From contig JABEUO010000257.1 in NCBI GenBank assembly GCA_013044415.1, positions 1 through 10,965 on the forward strand: a DNA stretch of 10,965 bases. The letters are read 5' to 3'. Shown here one piece after another: positions 1-4,375 of the stretch (position 1 is the stretch's first letter; every line of letters starts with the position of its first letter). The DNA comes from Acidimicrobiaceae bacterium (GTDB lineage: Bacteria > Actinomycetota > Acidimicrobiia > Acidimicrobiales > Acidimicrobiaceae). The notes below the pieces were generated by a model, which was not told the origin of the DNA, did not search any database, and worked only from the letters and a program-made list of their open reading frames with translations. The position numbers were made by a program, and so were the translations under genes.

Positions 1-170
1 CCCTTTTCTACCCTTCGGGCCAAAGAACGCTCTATCGCTCCCACCATGGATACCGCGCTCTCCTGTTTGCGAGAACGAAGAACGACTTCGAAACCGGCGA
101 GCATCGCAACCTCTGCAATCCCCGAACCCATGATTCCCGAACCGACAATTCCGATCTTGTTAATCTGCAT
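1..170 (-). CDS. 3-hydroxybutyryl-CoA dehydrogenase, N-terminal part (runs off left edge)
   Basis: The frame opens with ATG at 170 and stays open to the window edge, giving 56 residues. They form the first beta-alpha-beta of a Rossmann fold: IGIVGSGIMGSGIAEVA contains the GxGxxG dinucleotide motif (G10, G12, G15). The MGSGIAEV run is characteristic of the FadB2/Hbd class of 3-hydroxyacyl-CoA dehydrogenases, which oxidise or reduce 3-hydroxybutyryl-CoA in beta-oxidation or butyrate/PHB metabolism in the cytoplasm. The end of strand beta-2 reads VVLRSR, where NAD-dependent enzymes usually carry an acidic residue; two arginines there suggest NADP(H) preference (inference). No strong Shine-Dalgarno precedes the ATG. 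The gene diverges from the YceI gene across a 430-nt spacer. The family is clear; the exact substrate is not, because the C-terminal domain is missing. Confidence 0.85.
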   Translation of the reverse strand, partial: MQINKIGIVGSGIMGSGIAEVAMLAGFEVVLRSRKQESAVSMVGAIERSLARRVEK

Positions 171-600
171 AAGCCCAAAATACCGAAAATTAATGCCGAT
201 ATGTGTAGTACTTTGAATCCAATTGTCGCTTTTATCTCCTAAAGGCCCATTAACGACCCGAATCGGAGAATTAATCTAGCCCTGCGTCGTCCGGTACTCC
301 CGAAAAATCGAGACCCACCCCCTCGGGGCTAGCGGTAAATCGCAAAAAGGAACGTGTCAAATGTCCCACAAGTCGGCGTCGAAGAAGGATTCGCACTGAA
401 TTTAATCATCCTTCCAACTTCGCCAGAACCTACTCGGCGATCCGAGGTACTAGCATCGCTAATGTACCACGCCAGAGAGAAGAGCTACCTCGCACCTCGG
501 TCAATCGGATGTCCGGCTCGAATGCGCTGAAATCTACCGGCTATCCGGTTAGTTATATCCATATAAGGATCAAGCTAAGCGTTCCTTTGGAGGTCTTGAC
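171..600. other. Divergent intergenic region between dehydrogenase and yceI-like gene
   Basis: These 430 nt must hold the promoters of both flanking genes, but I cannot place convincing -35/-10 pairs. The yceI side contains small hairpins (433-446, 446-468, 536-549) and the AT-rich stretch around 552-566. A 12-codon ORF at 361-399 (ATG, with AAGGA about 9 nt upstream) is too short to call. No tRNA cloverleaf or longer ORF is seen. Confidence 0.6.
433..468 (+). promoter_or_regulatory. Overlapping hairpins in the probable yceI-like leader
   Basis: CTCGG (433-437), loop CGAT, CCGAG (442-446) is directly followed by GGTACTAGC (446-454), loop ATC, GCTA-AT-GTACC (458-468): a 9-bp stem with a 2-nt bulge. 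The two stems share base 446, so they could be stacked or alternative. A third small stem ACCGG-CTAT-CCGGT lies at 536-549. Whether this DNA is transcribed is not known from the sequence. Confidence 0.3.
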
Positions 601-1131
601 ATGTCGATTAAGAGCGCCAAATGGACCGTAAGGCCCGGAGTTTGGCATTCTCGGGGAACTGAAGAAGTTCTCAAAATTATCACAACTACCCCGGTGTTTC
701 ACCATCTAATTGCGACGGCAAAGGTCTCAACTGCGATGATCGTAGTTGACGATCTTGGGGTACCTACCTTCGCGAGGGTAGTTGTGGAGACGGATTCATT
801 GATAGGGATGACTGCGAAACTTTCCGAAAGAATTAGATCTCAATCGATCCTTGACTGCGCAAAATACCCCCAGATACTCTTTGAGTCCGACTCCTTTCAG
901 CCCCTAGTGGAGGGCTTCAGGGTAAGTGGGACACTTCAAATAAAGGGGCGGAGGATAAAGAAGGACCTGTGGGTCAAGAAGCTCACCTGGAGCGGCGTCG
1001 AGGCCCTGGCGATAAAGGGGCACCTCGATCTGGCTGCATCCGAAATCGGAGTCGGGTTGATCAAAAGGAGGTGCTTGGCCAATACACTGCGGGTCGAGTT
1101 CGCTACAACTTTGGAGTTTCAAGCCGACTAG
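601..1131 (+). CDS. YceI-like family protein, cytoplasmic
   Basis: This 176-residue protein is the only plus-strand gene in the window. ATG at 601 is supported by GGAGG at 589-593 with a 7-nt spacer. The core matches the YceI beta-barrel (lipocalin-like, isoprenoid-binding in characterised members). The middle run RSQSILDCAKYPQILFES (80-96) corresponds to the family's lr-s-ffD---yP-i-F-S motif, and FRVSGTLQIKGR (106-117) to its y-v-G-L-irG strand pair. Length is close to the family norm once the signal peptide is subtracted, and none is present: the N-terminus is MSIKSAKWTVRPG, so the protein should be cytoplasmic, unlike E. coli YceI. Ligand and role are unknown. An internal AAAAGGAGGT (1063-1072) has no useful start behind it. 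The gene converges with the S51 peptidase. Confidence 0.8.
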   Translation: MSIKSAKWTVRPGVWHSRGTEEVLKIITTTPVFHHLIATAKVSTAMIVVDDLGVPTFARVVVETDSLIGMTAKLSERIRSQSILDCAKYPQILFESDSFQPLVEGFRVSGTLQIKGRRIKKDLWVKKLTWSGVEALAIKGHLDLAASEIGVGLIKRRCLANTLRVEFATTLEFQAD

Positions 1132-1200
1132 TCATCTTCGGTCACATAACTAGCGAGGTCGTGAGCTCTGCAGTTTACAGATGACCTATCCTAGCCACAA

Positions 1201-1254
1201 AAGTTGCCATTTGAAAGCCACACCCGGGGCGAGGCCCGGGAGTGATTCCAACTT
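1201..1254. terminator. Nested GC-rich hairpin, possible bidirectional terminator
   Basis: CCCGGG (1223-1228) and CCCGGG (1235-1240) pair across GCGAGG as a strong GC stem. They are enclosed by a second inverted repeat, AAGTTG (1201-1206) with CAACTT (1249-1254). The position, 70-120 nt past the yceI-like stop, suits termination, but no T-tract follows on either strand, so it is not a classical rho-independent terminator. Confidence 0.35.
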
Positions 1255-1300
1255 CTATCGCAACGACTTCAATTCTCGAGCCTAAAACTTGAAACTAAAG

Positions 1301-1319
1301 CTTGAGTTGAGTGCTCAAG
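1301..1319. terminator. Small hairpin CTTGAG-N7-CTCAAG
   Basis: CTTGAG (1301-1306) and CTCAAG (1314-1319) form a perfect 6-bp stem around a 7-nt loop. It lies between the two convergent genes and may help transcription stop. It resembles the HspR HAIR operator but has the wrong spacing. Confidence 0.25.
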
Positions 1320-1332
1320 GCGGCGGCCTTAC

Positions 1333-1358
1333 AAAAACCCCCACACTTCTTGCGGTTT
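1333..1358 (-). terminator. Possible weak terminator of the S51 peptidase gene
   Basis: Read on the minus strand, AAACCGCA is followed by AGAAG and then TGTGGGGGTTTTT. An imperfect stem (CCGCA with TGTGG, or AAACC with GGTTT) ends directly at a run of five T residues. The stem is weak; this is a candidate only. Confidence 0.3.
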
Positions 1359-1469
1359 CATGCGGTCGCCGGTCTCCTCGAATGCGTTAGGGCCACTTCT
1401 AGAGCCCTGCCCTGTTCGCAGTTCTCCACGAACTCGCCCCAATCGATAGCTGTCACTTCCGGGGAGTAT

Positions 1470-2174
1470 CTATCGGGGAATCTCGACCCTCGGCTCGAGT
1501 TCCGAAATGGATATTTCGCTACCCGATGCGAAGAGCTTGACCGACCCGACCCCCTCGATTCGCCAAACTCCATTTCCCTCTCTTATTAGAGCCGTCCGCT
1601 CGTCCACTCCGGCAACGACGATTCCGCCTGCGGCCAAAGAGACCGTACGCTGTTCCTTGGACTTATCCCACGTATCGAAGTGAGGCACGAAAGCCATCTT
1701 TCTGATCAGGCCGAGGCCGAGTGTCAAAGCCCCGCCACGGGGATCTGACATCGGGTCGGTGAGAACCATACCGCCGGCTGAACTTCCAGCTAGTACCGCT
1801 CCCTTGAGCCAGGCCTCCTTTATGGCCGCAAGCGCTGGGGTAGCTTTGAGAACCGACCTCAGGTGCATAGGAGAACCACCAGATAGGTAGATGAATTTCG
1901 CACCTTTGATCCTGGCAATGAGCTCTTCATTGAAGGCATCCGGCCTGCTCAGGATCATAACCCCCTCTACTTCGACACCCAGGTCTTTGAAGTATTTCGT
2001 CGCCCATTCGATTGACCTTTGGGGAAATTCGTAAGCCGCCGCCGTAGGTAGTACCACGACCTTCTCAGTCTTCGCTGATTCAATTAATTGTCCGTCGAAG
2101 CTACATCCTTCGTTCCACTCTGCCCCGCCGACGAGGGCTAATGGACCCGGCGACAACTTTGACCTCTGTGACAT
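1470..2174 (-). CDS. S51-family serine peptidase (dipeptidase E / cyanophycinase-like)
   Basis: The 234-residue protein has the length of dipeptidase E-type enzymes, which share a class-I glutamine-amidotransferase-like fold and cleave Asp-X dipeptides or, in cyanophycinase, beta-Asp-Arg. Visible signatures are the glycine-rich YLSGGSP (96-102) and the nucleophile elbow GSSAGG (130-135, Ser132 the likely nucleophile). A histidine in VPHFD (His165) lies about 33 residues later, close to the Ser-His spacing of E. coli PepE. No signal peptide is present, so it should be cytoplasmic. ATG at 2174 is preceded by AAGGG about 7 nt upstream. It is separated from the NIL/LarE operon by 290 nt, so it may have its own promoter. 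The substrate cannot be decided: no cyanophycin synthetase is in the window. Confidence 0.8.
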   Translation of the reverse strand: MSQRSKLSPGPLALVGGAEWNEGCSFDGQLIESAKTEKVVVLPTAAAYEFPQRSIEWATKYFKDLGVEVEGVMILSRPDAFNEELIARIKGAKFIYLSGGSPMHLRSVLKATPALAAIKEAWLKGAVLAGSSAGGMVLTDPMSDPRGGALTLGLGLIRKMAFVPHFDTWDKSKEQRTVSLAAGGIVVAGVDERTALIREGNGVWRIEGVGSVKLFASGSEISISELEPRVEIPR

Positions 2175-2464
2175 CTGGCACCCTTTTATTCAATAGAGGC
2201 TATGACCCTATTAGATCCTGGCCTAAATAAAACCATCCAACGAGCGAGGCTCTCTCGGTCGATTTCCGGATCGACCTCCGGCCAATCGACGTGCACTATA
2301 AGTTCGATAGACCTTTGGACACTACGTTACTCGAGGCTAGGTCTCGGGGAACCTTCAAAGACGGTCCAAATTGCACCGCTAAATGTCTCCGCCCCTACAT
2401 ACCGGCTTCTCCGGCGCACTAGGTACAGAAACACAAATTGCTCGCTAAATTGCTCGCTAAATCG
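2175..2464 (-). other. Structured 290-nt leader upstream of the S51 peptidase
   Basis: The spacer between the NIL gene stop and the peptidase start contains a perfect 7-bp hairpin, GGTCGAT (2257-2263) with ATCGACC (2270-2276) around TTCCGG. It also contains a smaller CCGG stem near 2402-2415, a 12-bp tandem repeat at its NIL end, and a possible short ORF at its peptidase end. I recognise no known riboswitch consensus. Confidence 0.4.
2186..2296 (-). CDS. Possible 36-residue leader peptide (low confidence)
   Basis: A short frame from GTG at 2296 to TAA at 2188-2186 encodes a peptide beginning MHVDWPEVDPEIDRESLARW and ending IASIE. Its acidic and hydrophobic pattern and codon choice look like the window's real genes rather than noise. 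Its stop lies 11 nt before the peptidase ATG, with the peptidase ribosome binding site between, an arrangement typical of coupled translation. Against it: no convincing Shine-Dalgarno precedes the GTG, the length is small, and a 7-bp hairpin lies inside (2257-2276), so the DNA could instead be a structured leader. The frame is open a further 10 codons upstream without a better start. I do not recognise the peptide. Confidence 0.27.
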   Translation of the reverse strand: MHVDWPEVDPEIDRESLARWMVLFRPGSNRVIASIE

Positions 2465-2468
2465 CTAA
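2437..2468. repeat. 12-bp tandem repeat at the NIL gene stop
   Basis: ATTGCTCGCTAA occurs twice head to tail (2437-2448, 2449-2460) and is followed by a shortened copy, ATCGCTAA (2461-2468), that contains the stop codon of the NIL gene. It probably arose by slippage; any function is unknown. Confidence 0.75.
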
Positions 2469-2695
2469 CCTTCGACGACGTCCTGAAGTCTTTCGACTTC
2501 GACTCCAATTTCTTCCAGCCAGCCTAGAGCGCTTTCAAGATTGGCATTCTCTCCATCTAGTTCGCAGACGATCCAACCTATCGAGTCTTCTACCGACGCA
2601 CGCCTGATGTTGGCCGAAACGTCGAAGACCTTGGCGAGTTCAAAGACCACTGGCCTCTTCACTAAGTTATCCTTATACAGCAACTTCACTCTCAT
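2465..2695 (-). CDS. Stand-alone NIL-domain protein
   Basis: With ATG at 2695 the product is 76 residues, almost exactly one NIL domain. This small ferredoxin-like fold is normally found at the C-terminus of methionine ABC transporter ATPases (MetN) or joined to ferredoxins. The diagnostic pattern is present: VKLLYKDNLVKRPVVFELAK (3-22), then ANIRRASVEDSIGWIVCELDG (29-48), and a closing EEIGVEVERL (61-70). In MetN the domain senses methionine; the role of free copies is not established. An upstream GTG (2725) would overlap the LarE gene by 13 nt. I prefer the ATG because it begins at the usual domain edge and has GGGGGA upstream, although the 12-nt spacer is long. Its position directly behind larE, with only 17 nt between, suggests a shared function in sulfur or metal cofactor chemistry (inference). 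Confidence 0.8.
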   Translation of the reverse strand: MRVKLLYKDNLVKRPVVFELAKVFDVSANIRRASVEDSIGWIVCELDGENANLESALGWLEEIGVEVERLQDVVEG

Positions 2696-2712
2696 TTGAG
2701 CCACAGTTCCCC

Positions 2713-3591
2713 CTACTCGCTCCACTTGACAAGTAGGGCATCGTTGAGGCTACCGGAACGAAATCCCCGTGGATCAACGGTGAGGCTAGCGTATCCGAGC
2801 TTGGCGAATTCCCCCTCAACCTCATCTAGCACCGCCGTCAGGCGCTTAATATCGACGAGTGGAACTTCGACCTTTGCACATTCGCCGAAGTGCCTCACCC
2901 GATTAATCCCAAAGCCATACTCCTTCAGTATTGCCTCTGCCATCTCGATCCTTTCGAGGGACTCTACGGTCACGCGAGTACCATAGGGGAGGCGAGACGA
3001 AAGGCACGGGGCCGCCGGTTTGTTCCAAACCTCGATACCAAGTGCGAGCGAGATCTCTCTAACTTCACGCTTTGTAATTTCTGCCTGAACAAATGGAAAT
3101 ACTGCACCTTGGCTCTTTGCGGCTTCCTGCCCGGGCCTGTAATCCGACAGGTCATCCAGGTTGACACCGAGGACCACTTTGGCGTCGCGTTCCAGTGCCA
3201 AGGGGGAGAGGGCGTCCATCAACGAAGACTTACAGTAAAAGCAACGGAGGGAGTCATTACGCAAGTAGCGTTCGTCGTCGAACTCACCGGAGAGGACCTC
3301 TTGGAAGTTAAGTCCCCAATCGGCAGCAAATTCTTCGGCCCGAGACCTCTCTTGCCGAGCCAAAGAGGCGGAGACCGAGGTCACCACCAAGGTATTGTCA
3401 CTACCTAGCACCTTGGTAGAGAGCACCGCCAAGAGCGAGGAATCTACGCCGCCTGAAAAGGCCACGACCACCCTTTTCAGGTCGCTAATCGCCCTTTGAA
3501 GCCTTCCAAGGGCCAGCTGGGTTCCTCGTGATGACTCCAATGACTCTAAATCATTTTTGTCGGAGAAGTAAGGTAGTTCTTGATCCATCAT
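2713..3591 (-). CDS. larE: LarE-type ATP-dependent sulfur insertase (PP-loop enzyme)
   Basis: This 292-residue protein belongs to the LarE family, which adenylates a pyridinium dinucleotide and inserts sulfur to build the nickel-pincer nucleotide cofactor of lactate racemase and related enzymes. The PP-loop SGGVDSS is at 46-52. The C-terminal half has the family run NKPAAPCLSSRLPYGTRVT (190-208) around the conserved sulfur cysteine Cys196. A CxxC pair, Cys117/Cys120 in RCFYCK, is also present. Three such cysteines are, as I recall, typical of the iron-sulfur-cluster LarE type that works catalytically rather than sacrificing its own cysteine. ATG is at 3591 (a second ATG at 3588), 30 nt behind the chdC stop; the ribosome binding site is weak (GAGG, 12 nt away). 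No larB, larC or larA is in the window, so the final substrate is uncertain. Confidence 0.85.
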   Translation of the reverse strand: MMDQELPYFSDKNDLESLESSRGTQLALGRLQRAISDLKRVVVAFSGGVDSSLLAVLSTKVLGSDNTLVVTSVSASLARQERSRAEEFAADWGLNFQEVLSGEFDDERYLRNDSLRCFYCKSSLMDALSPLALERDAKVVLGVNLDDLSDYRPGQEAAKSQGAVFPFVQAEITKREVREISLALGIEVWNKPAAPCLSSRLPYGTRVTVESLERIEMAEAILKEYGFGINRVRHFGECAKVEVPLVDIKRLTAVLDEVEGEFAKLGYASLTVDPRGFRSGSLNDALLVKWSE

Positions 3592-3606
3592 CTCAAAGGT
3601 TATCCT

Positions 3607-3620
3607 CGGGCTGACGCCCG
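3607..3620 (-). promoter_or_regulatory. Intra-operon hairpin between chdC and larE
   Basis: CGGGC (3607-3611) and GCCCG (3616-3620) pair around a four-base loop in the 30-nt gap immediately after the chdC stop. No T-tract follows on the minus strand, so it is more likely an mRNA-stabilising or pausing element than a terminator. Confidence 0.35.
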
Positions 3621-3621
3621 C

Positions 3622-4293
3622 CTACCTTCCTATCTGCTCGGCTAGCTGTTCCGGTTCAAGCAAGACCCCCATATAGAACTTGCCAAACTCGGCATACACC
3701 GCCGAAGCCTCGTCGTAGCGCATGGTGTAGACGACCGCTTTTAGGTCGTCAGGTCTCTCCGCAAAGAGGGTAACCCCCCACTCCCAATCGTCGACCCCCG
3801 CTGAACCGGTAACAAGTTGTACGATCCTTCCGGCAAACTTGCGGCCAGAGGCGCCATGTTCAAACATCAAACGTTCACGCTCTTGATATGGAAGCTGGTA
3901 CCAGTTCTGATCCACGTTGCGCCGCTTCGACATCGGATAGAAACAGATGGTCGAGCTTCCCTTGGGTGGGAGCCTCTTTGGATAGAGCCTGAGCCTCCTT
4001 TGATCCTCTGGGACGTTAGCCGCGTATTCCGACACCTCTGTCATCGACACGTATGAGTCCACGACCTCCAAGCCCGACCTTTGGATCTCGGACTGTAGGG
4101 TCCTCAAACGCAGAAAGTCGGCAGCTACCGCCATGACCCCCGCATCAGCCTTATGCCCCAAAACGCCGAAGGTTACCAGTATCAAGCCCTCCTCCCTGAA
4201 ACCCTTACAGGCCGCCAGGAAGGCCTCCTTGTCGAAGCCCACGGAAGGCTTACAAAATAGGTGCAATACCCCAAGACCGTCCCTTGGGGTCAT
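3622..4293 (-). CDS. chdC: Coproheme decarboxylase ChdC (HemQ), Firmicute-like form
   Basis: This chlorite-dismutase-fold enzyme performs the last step of the coproporphyrin-dependent haem pathway: two H2O2-driven decarboxylations of iron-coproporphyrin III to haem b. From ATG 4293 it has 223 residues. Conserved elements are FYPMSKRR (118-125), with the catalytic tyrosine Tyr119, and NWYQLPYQER (130-139). FEHGASGR (144-151) follows with proximal ligand His146, then GVDDWEWGVTLFAE (166-179). Tyr and His are 27 residues apart, as in Listeria HemQ (Tyr147/His174), and Gln159 sits at the Listeria Gln187 position. The frame is open to a GTG at 4413 overlapping ftsH-like; I chose 4293 because it has AGAGGG 10 nt upstream and matches the usual N-terminal length. 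A perfect hairpin follows the start codon. Other haem genes are not in the window. Confidence 0.9.
   Translation of the reverse strand: MTPRDGLGVLHLFCKPSVGFDKEAFLAACKGFREEGLILVTFGVLGHKADAGVMAVAADFLRLRTLQSEIQRSGLEVVDSYVSMTEVSEYAANVPEDQRRLRLYPKRLPPKGSSTICFYPMSKRRNVDQNWYQLPYQERERLMFEHGASGRKFAGRIVQLVTGSAGVDDWEWGVTLFAERPDDLKAVVYTMRYDEASAVYAEFGKFYMGVLLEPEQLAEQIGR
4268..4293 (-). promoter_or_regulatory. Perfect 8-bp hairpin directly after the chdC start codon
   Basis: On the minus strand the ATG (4293-4291) is followed at once by ACCCCAAG (4290-4283), a 7-nt loop and CTTGGGGT (4275-4268). The stem is perfect. It would sit within the initiating ribosome footprint and could damp chdC translation. Upstream are two Shine-Dalgarno-like runs: AAGGAGG ending at 4320, 26 nt from the ATG, and AGAGGG (4309-4304), 10 nt from it. 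Confidence 0.4.
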
Positions 4294-4375
4294 CGGATTG
4301 ACACCCTCTTGGTTTCCAACCTCCTTTTTGGGGTCGGTAACGGTAAGGGAATCGCCAGAATTGACTTTCAAATGC

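Larger units (their letters stand above)
1132..1469. other. Convergent intergenic region, no gene seen
   Basis: The spacer lies between the stops of the yceI-like gene (plus) and the S51 peptidase (minus). It contains several hairpins, described separately, that plausibly end transcription from both sides. Short ORFs run through it on both strands but have no ribosome binding site and no recognisable composition. A minus-strand frame beginning inside the peptidase gene continues to 1358 and is best read as a shadow. Confidence 0.6.

Noticed and set aside
559..568. CCATATAAGG, an exact CArG/SRF-box sequence upstream of the yceI-like gene
   Set aside because: The consensus is eukaryotic; here it is AT-rich DNA between CC and GG, possibly part of a promoter.
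1063..1072. Strong internal Shine-Dalgarno-like AAAAGGAGGT in the yceI-like gene
   Set aside because: No suitable start codon follows at the right distance; the sequence simply encodes Lys-Arg-Arg.
1301..1319. HspR HAIR operator (CTTGAGT-N7-ACTCAAG)
   Set aside because: Only CTTGAG/CTCAAG match and they are 7 nt apart instead of 9; there is also no downstream heat-shock gene on either strand.
1311..1589. Plus-strand frame of 92 codons overlapping the end of the S51 peptidase
   Set aside because: It overlaps the peptidase coding end and has no ribosome binding site or recognisable motif.
2202..2468. Plus-strand frame of 88 codons in the peptidase leader
   Set aside because: No ribosome binding site, Ser/Thr/Arg-rich shadow composition, antisense to a more convincing minus-strand short frame.
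2890..3408. Plus-strand frame of 172 codons antisense to larE
   Set aside because: It is a mirror of the larE codon pattern; larE has clear family motifs and this frame has none.
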